From NCBI GenBank assembly GCA_030600865.1, contig JAUVUS010000010.1, positions 1 through 15,603 on the forward strand: 15,603 nucleotides of DNA, in the 5' to 3' direction. The stretch comes from Bacteroidales bacterium (GTDB taxonomy: Bacteria; Bacteroidota; Bacteroidia; Bacteroidales; UBA12077). A program made the translations under genes and the position numbers. Positions 7,812 through 15,034 of this stretch are shown here, piece by piece (within the stretch, counting starts at the first letter, position 1; each line of letters begins with the position of its first letter). The notes under the pieces are model-generated. The model was not told the DNA's origin. It made no database searches and saw only the letters and a list, made by a program, of their open reading frames with translations.

Positions 7812-8615
7812 ATGGAAAATACGAAGGTTTTGTTTATTTCGCAAGAAATTACACCATATTTGCCTGAGAGCAAAATGTCTTTAATTGGACGGCATTTGCC
7901 ACAGGGCATACAGGAGAGGGGAAGAGAAATCAGAACATTCATGCCTAAATACGGATGTATTAACGAACGGCGCAACCAGTTACATGAGGTTATTCGTCTT
8001 TCAGGTATGAATCTAATTATTAACGACACAGATCACCCTTTAATTATTAAAGTAGCGTCAATACAAGCTGCAAGAATGCAAGTATATTTCATAGATAATG
8101 AAGATTATTTTCAACGGAAATTCCCTTTGGAAGATGAAAACGGAAAATTTTTCGATGACAATGATGAAAGAACAATATTTTTTGCTCGTGGTGTTTTAGA
8201 AACTGTGAAAAAATTACGCTGGGCACCGGATATAATTCATTGTCATGGATGGTTTACTGGTCTTGTGCCGTTATATATTAAAAAAGCTTATTACGACGAT
8301 CCTCTTTTTGCAAATTCAAAAATTGTATTTTCGATTTATGATAACGAATTTAACGAACCGTTAAAAAAAGAATTCAAGGATAAATTATTATATGAAAATA
8401 TCAATAAAAATGATGTTAAAATCTTAAAAGATCCCAATTATATTAACTTGAGTAAGTTAGCTATTGAAATGTCTGATGCTACAATTATTGGTAGTGAGAC
8501 AATAAATCCAGAATTATTAAGTTTTATAAAAAATTCCGAAAAACCTTACCTTGATTTTCAAACTGAAGAGGAATATATTGATGCTTACTCAAATTTTTAT
8601 GACAAAATACTTTAG
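7812..8615 (+). CDS. Short GT5-like 'glycogen/starch synthase' N-domain protein, probably not a classical synthase
   Basis: A 267-residue cytoplasmic protein that resembles only the N-terminal (acceptor-side) Rossmann domain of GT5 starch/glycogen synthase. True GlgA has about 480 residues and a second, ADP-glucose-binding domain, which is absent here. The opening VLFISQEITPY aligns with the GlgA start, but the ADP-glucose-binding KTGGL loop is replaced by ESKMSLIG (19-26). The HDWHT-type motif appears as IIHCHGWFTG (141-150), with Asp changed to Gly and the second His to Phe. A half-length form like this is widespread in Bacteroidota and commonly annotated as glycogen synthase, so this is a family form and not a broken gene. 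The ATG at 7812 is preferred to TTG at 7800 because it fits the family N-terminus and the promoter distance. DUF4270-type and glmS genes follow. Its function is unknown; a binding or regulatory role is inference. Confidence 0.85.
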   Translation: MENTKVLFISQEITPYLPESKMSLIGRHLPQGIQERGREIRTFMPKYGCINERRNQLHEVIRLSGMNLIINDTDHPLIIKVASIQAARMQVYFIDNEDYFQRKFPLEDENGKFFDDNDERTIFFARGVLETVKKLRWAPDIIHCHGWFTGLVPLYIKKAYYDDPLFANSKIVFSIYDNEFNEPLKKEFKDKLLYENINKNDVKILKDPNYINLSKLAIEMSDATIIGSETINPELLSFIKNSEKPYLDFQTEEEYIDAYSNFYDKIL

Positions 8616-8622
8616 AAGACTT

Positions 8623-9903
8623 ATGAACAAGAAGAATAGAAAACTCAAACCTAAAAATTTAATTCAACTATTTTTAGGTGTAATCCCTTTTTTAATTTTA
8701 ACGATTACATTTTCATGTGAAGAAGATCCGAGTGCACTTGGATCAAACCTGTTGCCAGAAAGTGATAAAATAAAAATACATTATGATTCATTATTAAAAT
8801 TCAACTGCTACGTCCTTGATAATCAGTCTATTCATACCACGAACCTGACTCATTACACTTTGGGAACTTATGAGGACGATTATTTTGGGTTAGTTAAGGG
8901 TGAATATGCAGGGCAATTTCTTCCATTAATCTTTAATGAAAATGTTGATGATGTTATTATCGACTCTGCAGTATTATATTTGCACATTGATTCAATTTAC
9001 GGAATTCCGCATAATAATATAAAGTTTAATGTATATGAGCTTAATACCGAAATTTTAGAGGATAGTATATATTACTCCGATTATGATATAAATAGTTTAT
9101 ATTCGACTGAAGATATAATTAATACAAATAGCATAATCAGCGGAGATTCATTAATAATTCTTCCTTTAGCAAACACTTTTGCTGAAAAATTAATTTCAAA
9201 CGGTGACAGCATATACGACTCAAGTGATATTTTTAAATCCTTTTTCAAAGGAATTAGTATAATTCCAGAATTATTGAGTTCTTCCGGAGGGTTAATAACC
9301 ACTAATATTACGTCAATAAATACAAAAATTATTTTATACTATCAAACCTTAGAAGAAGATTCATTAGCAGCCTCATACAGTTTAGCTGGAGGTTACAGAT
9401 TTACAAAATATACTATTGATTATAGTACCGCGATGGCAAATTATTTTATCAACGATCCAACCTCAATTAATGATAGTTTGCTTTTCATCCAGGGACTTAA
9501 TGGAATAAAATCCAAAATTACATTTGCTAATTACAAGGAATGGATCGATGAAGATTCTACTTATTCAATATTGAATGCTGAATTGATATTCCCAGTCCAT
9601 GATGTTGGTCAATTTGATCTTTTCGCACCACCCGAACAATTATATTTCTATTATAGCGATTCTGACAGTTCTTTATATCAAATTGAAGATTATGTTTCCG
9701 GAAATATATTTGGAGGAATATATGACCAAACAAAAAAACAATATTCATTTAATATCTCTAAACATTTTAAAGATTTTATAAATGGGGATATGGAAGATTC
9801 TTGTCTAAATTTTTCTATTACTAATAGAGCATACTATCCTAATAGGGTAATTTTAAAATCCGGGAATAATATAAAATTTAACGTTACTTATACAAAACAT
9901 TAA
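8623..9903 (+). CDS. DUF4270-type predicted lipoprotein
   Basis: Predicted exported lipoprotein of 426 residues, recognised as DUF4270-like from the opening CEEDPSALGSNLLPESD, the long beta-rich body with many Ser, Asp, Tyr and Ile residues, and its place between the GT5-like gene and glmS. The signal peptide has a basic N-region (residues 1-11), a hydrophobic core (13-30) and a relaxed lipobox TFSC with Cys32 as the acylated residue. The acidic EED directly after the Cys resembles the lipoprotein export signal that sends Bacteroidota lipoproteins to the cell surface. The start ATG at 8623 lies 7 nt after the preceding stop; in-frame ATGs at 8599 and 8551 sit inside the upstream gene and would put an odd extension before the signal peptide. 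The TAA is 5 nt before glmS. No enzymatic motif was seen and the molecular function is unknown. Confidence 0.85.
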   Translation: MNKKNRKLKPKNLIQLFLGVIPFLILTITFSCEEDPSALGSNLLPESDKIKIHYDSLLKFNCYVLDNQSIHTTNLTHYTLGTYEDDYFGLVKGEYAGQFLPLIFNENVDDVIIDSAVLYLHIDSIYGIPHNNIKFNVYELNTEILEDSIYYSDYDINSLYSTEDIINTNSIISGDSLIILPLANTFAEKLISNGDSIYDSSDIFKSFFKGISIIPELLSSSGGLITTNITSINTKIILYYQTLEEDSLAASYSLAGGYRFTKYTIDYSTAMANYFINDPTSINDSLLFIQGLNGIKSKITFANYKEWIDEDSTYSILNAELIFPVHDVGQFDLFAPPEQLYFYYSDSDSSLYQIEDYVSGNIFGGIYDQTKKQYSFNISKHFKDFINGDMEDSCLNFSITNRAYYPNRVILKSGNNIKFNVTYTKH

Positions 9904-9908
9904 AATTC

Positions 9909-11744
9909 ATGTGTGGAATAGTTGGTTACATTGGGAGCAAGCAAGCTTATCCAATATTAATTAATGGATTGAAAAGACTTGAATACAGAGGATATGATTC
10001 TGCCGGTATTTCATTGTTAAATAAAAAAGTTAATACTTACAAGAAAAAAGGTAAAGTTGCTGACTTAGAAGATTTCGTTTCTGATAAAGATATATCTGGC
10101 AACATTGGCATTGGACACACGCGATGGGCTACACATGGCGAACCAAATGATGTAAATGCACATCCCCATGTTTCAATGAATGGTCATTTTATATTAATTC
10201 ATAATGGTATTATTGAAAATTATAGTCGGTTAAAAGAAAAACTTCAAAACAGAGGATATACTTTTCAAACTGATACTGATACCGAAGTATTAGCAAATCT
10301 TATTGAATACATCTATTTAAAAGGAAATGTTAGTGCTGAAATTGCTGTAAGGCTTGCGTTATCAAAAGTTATTGGAGCTTACGGACTGGCAATAATTTGT
10401 AAAAATGAACCTGATAAATTAATTGCTGCAAGAAAAGGTAGTCCGCTGGTAATTGGTGTTGGCGAAGGAGAATATTATATTGCATCAGATGCTACACCTA
10501 TTGTTGAACATACTAAAAGTGTTATCTATCTGAATGATGACGATGTTGCAATTCTTGGAGGTGATGGACTTACCTTAAAAACTATAAAAAATGATAAGCT
10601 CACTCCCAAAGTTCAGAAAATTGATTTAGATATTGGAGAAATAGAGAAAAATGGATTTGATTATTTTATGCTTAAAGAAATTTTTGAGCAACCAAGATCG
10701 ATATTAGATACATTCAGAGGACGAGTTTCTTTGGATAAAAAAGAAATTCACTTAGGAGGATTACACACCATATTCCCGAAATTAGTTAATGCAAAACGTA
10801 TTATTATAATTGGCTGTGGAACATCATGGCACGCAGGATTAGTAGGAGAATATTTAATTGAAGATCTAGCCAGAATACCCGTTGAAGTTGAGTATGGATC
10901 TGAATTCCGTTATCGAAACCCTATTATTAATGAAGATGATATTGTCATTGCTATTAGTCAGAGTGGAGAAACGGCCGACACTCTTGCGGCTATAAAAATG
11001 GCTAAACAGGCAGGAGCAACTGTTTTGGGAATTTGTAATGTTGTTGGTTCAAGTATTACCAGGGAAACTGACGCAGGAGTTTATACTCATGCCGGACCTG
11101 AAATTGGAGTAGCATCTACAAAAGCTTTTACAGCACAAGTTACTGTTCTTACAATGATTGCCACGGCTATTGGTTATGAGAAAAAAGTTATTAGCAAGGA
11201 TAATTTTTATAATCTCATTACAGAATTACATGACATTCCTGCCAAGATTGAAAAAATCCTGACTAATAATGATCAATATCTTAAAGTTAGTAATTTATAT
11301 AAGGATGTAACCAATTTTCTTTATTTAGGTCGCGGATATCTTTTCCCTGTTGCCCTTGAAGGAGCTCTTAAATTAAAAGAAATTTCATATATACATGCAG
11401 AAGGTTATCCTGCTGCAGAAATGAAACACGGGCCAATTGCATTAATTGATGAAAAAATGCCTGTTGTTGTTATTGCCACAAAAGACAAATCGTACGAAAA
11501 AATTGTAAGTAATATTCAGGAAGTAAAGGCCAGAAAAGGAATTGTTATTGCAATAGTAAGTGAAGGTGATACTGTTATCAGAGATATGGCAGATCATGTG
11601 CTTGAAGTTCCTGAAACAAGACAGGAACTCGCAGCATTATTAACTGTTGTTCCATTGCAATTACTTTCTTATCATATTGCAGTTCTTAGAAGCTGTAATG
11701 TTGATCAACCAAGGAATTTAGCAAAATCTGTTACCGTGGAATAA
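9909..11744 (+). CDS. glmS: Glutamine-fructose-6-phosphate aminotransferase (isomerizing)
   Basis: Makes glucosamine 6-phosphate from fructose 6-phosphate and glutamine, the entry step to UDP-GlcNAc for peptidoglycan and lipid A. The 611-residue cytoplasmic enzyme has the normal length. The class II glutaminase domain begins MCGIVGYIG, with Cys2 as nucleophile after Met removal, then HTRWATHG (70-77) and the oxyanion residues N98-G99. Two SIS sugar-isomerase domains follow: the first with IIIIGCGTSWHAG and ISQSGETADT, the second with YLGRGYLFPVALEGALKLKE and AEMKHGPIALID. The C-terminus PRNLAKSVTVE is the canonical end that closes the active site. It is the third gene of the plus-strand operon, 5 nt after the DUF4270-type gene, and ends just before a strong terminator. 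The 5-nt gap leaves no space for a glmS ribozyme, and none was seen. Confidence 0.98.
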   Translation: MCGIVGYIGSKQAYPILINGLKRLEYRGYDSAGISLLNKKVNTYKKKGKVADLEDFVSDKDISGNIGIGHTRWATHGEPNDVNAHPHVSMNGHFILIHNGIIENYSRLKEKLQNRGYTFQTDTDTEVLANLIEYIYLKGNVSAEIAVRLALSKVIGAYGLAIICKNEPDKLIAARKGSPLVIGVGEGEYYIASDATPIVEHTKSVIYLNDDDVAILGGDGLTLKTIKNDKLTPKVQKIDLDIGEIEKNGFDYFMLKEIFEQPRSILDTFRGRVSLDKKEIHLGGLHTIFPKLVNAKRIIIIGCGTSWHAGLVGEYLIEDLARIPVEVEYGSEFRYRNPIINEDDIVIAISQSGETADTLAAIKMAKQAGATVLGICNVVGSSITRETDAGVYTHAGPEIGVASTKAFTAQVTVLTMIATAIGYEKKVISKDNFYNLITELHDIPAKIEKILTNNDQYLKVSNLYKDVTNFLYLGRGYLFPVALEGALKLKEISYIHAEGYPAAEMKHGPIALIDEKMPVVVIATKDKSYEKIVSNIQEVKARKGIVIAIVSEGDTVIRDMADHVLEVPETRQELAALLTVVPLQLLSYHIAVLRSCNVDQPRNLAKSVTVE

Positions 11745-11762
11745 ACATCAAAATATATCATG

Positions 11763-11793
11763 AAAAAGGAGAGCAAATTGCTCTCCTTTTTTT
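11763..11793. terminator. Strong bidirectional intrinsic terminator between glmS and rfbB
   Basis: The stem GGAGAGC (11768-11774) pairs with GCTCTCC (11780-11786) around a 5-nt loop. It is flanked by five A on the left (11763-11767) and seven T on the right (11787-11793), so it has a U-tract in both directions. It ends the glmS transcript on the plus strand and the galE-rfbB transcript on the minus strand. The rfbB stop codon (11792-11794) lies inside the T-run. Confidence 0.93.
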
Positions 11794-12850
11794 ATCTCTT
11801 ATGGTATTGTTCCTCGTAATATTTTTCGTAATCACCACTCAGTATATGTTCCATCCATTCTGAATTCGACAAATACCAATCTACAGTTTTCTCCAAACCT
11901 TCTTCAAATTGAAGAGAAGGTTTCCAACCTAGTTCAGATTGTATTTTTGTAGAATCAATAGCATATCGCAAATCATGACCAGCACGGTCCTTAACAAATG
12001 TTATTAGTTTTGCCGATTCCCCTTCTTCCCTTCCAAGCTTTTTATCCAAAATCTTACAAAGAGAATGGATTAAATCAATATTTTGCCATTCGTTATTCCC
12101 TCCAATATTGTATGTTTCGCCAACATTCCCTTTATGAAAAACTAAATCGATTGCATTTGCATGATCCTCAACAAAAAGCCAGTCACGAATATTTTCTCCT
12201 TTACCATAAATCGGTATTGGCTTTTTATTTTTAATGTTATTTATAGCCAATGGTATTAGCTTTTCCGGAAATTGATTTGCTCCATAATTATTTGAACAAT
12301 TAGTTATGACAACCGGCAATTTAAATGTGTGAAAATAAGCTCTTACCAAATGGTCAGAGCTTGCCTTCGATGCTGAGTAAGGGCTTCGAGGGTCATACGA
12401 TGTTTCTTCAATAAATAATCCTTCATCGCCCAGGGAACCATATACTTCATCAGTTGAAATATGATAAAATAATTTCCCTTCAAAATTATCTTTCCAAATA
12501 TTTCGGGCAGCATTTAAAAGATTAACTGTTCCAACAATATTTGTTTTTATAAACTCATTTGGATTGGCAATAGAACGATCAACATGTGATTCTGCAGCTA
12601 AATGAATCACTCCGTCAAACTGATATTTATTGAATAATTCAAACATAAATGAATCATCAACAATATCTCCTTTCACAAATTCGTAATTTGGAGCATTCTC
12701 AATATCCTTTAGATTTTCAAGATTTCCTGCATATGTTAACTTATCTAAATTAACTATTCTATAATCGGGATATTTGTTTACAAAAAGTCTTACCACATGC
12801 GAACCTATAAATCCCGCACCACCGGTTATTAAAATTGATTTATTTATCAT
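11792..12850 (-). CDS. rfbB: dTDP-glucose 4,6-dehydratase
   Basis: NAD-dependent extended short-chain dehydrogenase that turns dTDP-glucose into dTDP-4-keto-6-deoxyglucose, the branch point for dTDP-rhamnose and other deoxysugars of surface glycans. The 352-residue protein shows the Rossmann motif GGAGFIG (10-16), HLAAESHVDRS (about 83-93), the dehydratase triad residues T133-D134-E135 in STDEVYG, and YxxxK at Tyr158/Lys162. The segments NCSNNYG and GENIRDWLFVEDH are typical of RmlB and separate it from plain epimerases. The ATG at 12848-12850 is 4 nt after the galE stop, so the two form an operon. The usual partners rfbA, rfbC and rfbD are not in the window. The stop codon lies within the shared terminator. 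Confidence 0.96.
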   Translation of the reverse strand: MINKSILITGGAGFIGSHVVRLFVNKYPDYRIVNLDKLTYAGNLENLKDIENAPNYEFVKGDIVDDSFMFELFNKYQFDGVIHLAAESHVDRSIANPNEFIKTNIVGTVNLLNAARNIWKDNFEGKLFYHISTDEVYGSLGDEGLFIEETSYDPRSPYSASKASSDHLVRAYFHTFKLPVVITNCSNNYGANQFPEKLIPLAINNIKNKKPIPIYGKGENIRDWLFVEDHANAIDLVFHKGNVGETYNIGGNNEWQNIDLIHSLCKILDKKLGREEGESAKLITFVKDRAGHDLRYAIDSTKIQSELGWKPSLQFEEGLEKTVDWYLSNSEWMEHILSGDYEKYYEEQYHKR

Positions 12851-12854
12851 TATG

Positions 12855-13883
12855 TTATTTTTTATTTTGAATATATTTTCCCCAGTTCCATGCTGAAAGT
12901 AAGGTTTCTTCCAAACCTATTTCTGCTTTCCAGCCCAACTCCTCATTTGCAAATTTTGTGTCAGCATATACCGATTCCACATCTCCGGTACGTCTGCCAA
13001 CAATATTATATTTTAACTTTTCCCCGGTCGCTTTCTCAAATGCATTTACTATTTCGAGTACCGAAGAACCTTTTCCTGTTCCTAAATTAAAAAATTCAAA
13101 ATTGCTTTTACATTTATCTTCCAGCATTCTTTTTAGCGAAACCACATGCGCTTTTGCCAAATCAACAACATTAATATAATCACGAACTGCAGAACCATCA
13201 GGAGTATTATAATCATCACCAAAAATCTTTAACTCGTCCCTAAGTCCAATAGCTGTTTGAGTTATAAACGGCACTAAATTATTTGGAATCCCAATAGGTA
13301 ATTCTCCAATCAGTGCCGAAGAATGTGCTCCTATAGGATTAAAATATCTTAAAGCTATAGCCCTAAGATTTGGATTTACACTTATAATATCTTTAATAAT
13401 CTCTTCTGATATTTGCTTTGTGTTACCATATGGCGAATTAGCAAGTTTTATTGGTGCCTGTTCGGTAACCGGCAATTCATCAGGTTCTCCATAAACAGTA
13501 CACGATGACGAAAACACAATATACGGAACATCGTGTTCAATCATTCCATTTAAAAGATTCATTAACGAAACCAGATTATTCTGGTAATACATTAATGGTT
13601 TTTCGACTGACTCCCCTACTGCTTTATAAGCTGCAAAGTGAATAATTGCATCAAGTTTCTTGTATACTTTGAAAAAATTATCTAAACGTTCTTTATCACA
13701 AATATCAAACTGTTCGAAATATGCTCTTCGTCCGGTAATTTCTGCTATTCCATCTAAGACAGATTTTTCGGAATTTGAAAGATTGTCAATAATTACAACA
13801 TCAAAACCTTCATTCATCAGTTCTACAACAGTATGAGAACCAATGTATCCTGTACCTCCTGTTACCAGTACTAATTTATTCAT
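12855..13883 (-). CDS. galE: UDP-glucose 4-epimerase
   Basis: NAD-dependent epimerase that interconverts UDP-glucose and UDP-galactose, supplying galactose units for glycans or feeding galactose into metabolism. The 342-residue protein is the usual size. It has GGTGYIGS (9-16), HFAAYKAVGES (about 82-92), the catalytic Ser/Thr in SSSCTVYG (125-132) and YxxxK at Tyr152/Lys156 in SPYGNTK. ALRYFNPIGAH and the later RRTGDVESVYAD segment are typical of GalE. The start ATG at 13881-13883 gives the canonical MNKLVLVTGG opening. It is the first gene of the minus-strand galE-rfbB pair and divergent from the HU-SPOR gene. No convincing TAnnTTTG box was found ahead of it. The 19-bp dyad at 13960-13978 lies 77 bp upstream of the start. 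Confidence 0.96.
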   Translation of the reverse strand: MNKLVLVTGGTGYIGSHTVVELMNEGFDVVIIDNLSNSEKSVLDGIAEITGRRAYFEQFDICDKERLDNFFKVYKKLDAIIHFAAYKAVGESVEKPLMYYQNNLVSLMNLLNGMIEHDVPYIVFSSSCTVYGEPDELPVTEQAPIKLANSPYGNTKQISEEIIKDIISVNPNLRAIALRYFNPIGAHSSALIGELPIGIPNNLVPFITQTAIGLRDELKIFGDDYNTPDGSAVRDYINVVDLAKAHVVSLKRMLEDKCKSNFEFFNLGTGKGSSVLEIVNAFEKATGEKLKYNIVGRRTGDVESVYADTKFANEELGWKAEIGLEETLLSAWNWGKYIQNKK

Positions 13884-13959
13884 TTGTCAATTCATATTTA
13901 ATGGTTTGCTAATTTAAACATATAATTTCGAAATCAATAATTAAAAAAGTTAAGAACCG

Positions 13960-13978
13960 TTAATGAAATGTTCATTAA
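13960..13978. promoter_or_regulatory. 19-bp perfect inverted repeat (operator-like) between galE and the HU-SPOR gene
   Basis: Perfect 8-bp arms TTAATGAA and TTCATTAA flank a 3-bp centre ATG. The element sits in the 161-bp divergent gap. Its right end is 17 bp from the TTG of the plus-strand promoter at 13996, and 77 bp separate its left end from the galE start. Size and symmetry suit a dimeric regulator site, but no regulator gene is nearby, and short dyads occur by chance in AT-rich DNA. Confidence 0.45.
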
Positions 13979-13995
13979 TAGAGCATTCGATACTA

Positions 13996-14025
13996 TTGGT
14001 CAAAACAGAATTTTCTATATATTTG
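13996..14025 (+). promoter_or_regulatory. Bacteroidota-type promoter for the HU-SPOR gene
   Basis: TTG at 13996-13998, a 19-nt spacer, then TATATTTG at 14018-14025, an exact TAnnTTTG match. A start near 14030-14033 would leave a leader of only about 12-15 nt before the TTG start codon at 14045, which supports that start. Confidence 0.7.
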
Positions 14026-14044
14026 TTTCGATTAAATAAAAGCA

Positions 14045-15034
14045 TTGAAAATAAAGGAATACATAAAGGAATTATTGTTTACAAATCAGGGAGTTGTAAT
14101 TCCCGGATTAGGAGGCTTTGTATCTGAATATGAGCCTGCTGCTTTTGATGTTAATGAAAATAAGTTCCTCCCTCCTTCGAAAAAAATATTATTTAATCCA
14201 GAATATTCATATCACGATAATCTTTTAATTGAGTTTATATCAAAAAAGGAAAAGATTGATATTGAAAAGTCAAAATCTTTACTTGGTGATTTTGTAAAAG
14301 ATATTAAAGCAAAACTCAAAAAAGGAGAAAAAATAGATTTTCCGGAAATCGGCACCTTAACTCAAACTGTTAAAGGTGAAATTCACTTTAAACAAAATAC
14401 AGAATCTAACTTTCTTACTGATTCTTTTGGATTAAAGAGTGTAAAAACAAAACGAATTGTAAATCAGCAATCTGCAATTAAAACAGCCAAACCGGTTAAA
14501 CAAAAAAAATCTTATAAAAAACTCATATTAATAGGAACATCTGCAATTGTATTTCTTTTTCTAATTGCAGCGAGTTGGTATTTTACTAATGGATTTATCG
14601 ATTTCAGCATTCTTTCTTTTAATGATGATACTGAATTTCAGGCAGCTGATAATACACTTAAAAATATCACGGAAATAAATCTTGATAGCATTGCAAAAGC
14701 TGATAGCATAAATGCCTTAATTGTACAATCGATTGATGAGAATACAGACAAAAAAGATGCTTTGTTTTATAAGGAACCTGATAAAACAAAACCTAAACCA
14801 AAATATTCGGAATTTCATATTATTGCCGGAAGTTTCAAAAGAATGAAAAACGCCGAAAGGTTTTCTTCAGAGTTAAAAAATAAAGGGTATAATCCTGAAA
14901 TCATTAAGTCTGATGAAAATCTTATTAGAATAGCAATTTTTTCTTATTCAGATGAAACAGAAGCTTTAAAAAAGCTTTATAAACTACGTGAAACTTCAGG
15001 AATTAAATCGGTTTGGATTTTAAAATCCATTTAG
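14045..15034 (+). CDS. HU-CCDC81-type / SPOR domain single-pass membrane protein, TTG start
   Basis: A 329-residue protein with three parts. The N-terminal region (about 1-130) resembles the HU-CCDC81 domains of Bacteroidota, HU-like folds related to nucleoid DNA-binding proteins; typical pieces are YIKELLF, VVIPGLGGFVSEY and FLPPSKKILFN. A basic stretch (132-159) precedes one transmembrane helix (about 159-180), which suggests the N-terminus is cytoplasmic. After a low-complexity linker, a SPOR domain (about 255-329: EFHIIAGSFKRMKNAERF ... VWILKSI) would lie in the periplasm; SPOR domains bind denuded glycan strands of peptidoglycan, often at division sites. The start is TTG at 14045-14047, since an in-frame TAA lies at 14033-14035 and no ATG falls between. 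The promoter at 13996 fits. The 3' end overlaps the convergent HAD gene by 15 bp. DNA binding by the HU-like part is inference. Confidence 0.87.
   Translation: MKIKEYIKELLFTNQGVVIPGLGGFVSEYEPAAFDVNENKFLPPSKKILFNPEYSYHDNLLIEFISKKEKIDIEKSKSLLGDFVKDIKAKLKKGEKIDFPEIGTLTQTVKGEIHFKQNTESNFLTDSFGLKSVKTKRIVNQQSAIKTAKPVKQKKSYKKLILIGTSAIVFLFLIAASWYFTNGFIDFSILSFNDDTEFQAADNTLKNITEINLDSIAKADSINALIVQSIDENTDKKDALFYKEPDKTKPKPKYSEFHIIAGSFKRMKNAERFSSELKNKGYNPEIIKSDENLIRIAIFSYSDETEALKKLYKLRETSGIKSVWILKSI
15014..15029. repeat. 16-bp perfect palindrome at the tail-to-tail gene overlap
   Basis: TGGATTTTAAAATCCA is fully self-complementary and sits where the HU-SPOR and HAD coding regions overlap, so it is part of both reading frames. 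No long T-run follows on either strand, so it is at best a weak terminator. It may simply reflect two coding constraints in AT-rich DNA. Confidence 0.5.

Noticed and set aside
7790..8029. Minus-strand open frame across the start of the GT5-like gene
   Set aside because: Antisense to a conserved protein and would run across the plus-strand leader; no family resemblance.
8551..8622. N-terminal extension of the DUF4270-type gene starting inside the GT5-like gene
   Set aside because: It would put 24 unrelated residues before a normal lipoprotein signal peptide; the ATG at 8623 gives a standard signal.
9904..9908. glmS ribozyme upstream of glmS
   Set aside because: Only 5 nt separate glmS from the preceding gene, and such ribozymes are known mainly from Gram-positive bacteria; no ribozyme-like structure is visible.
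12890..13179. Two overlapping plus-strand open frames opposite galE
   Set aside because: Shadows of the galE coding strand; low complexity and no recognisable domain.
13884..13960. Promoter for galE using TATGTTTA on the minus strand
   Set aside because: The -7 box has a mismatch at its last base and no TTG lies at the right distance, so it was not annotated.
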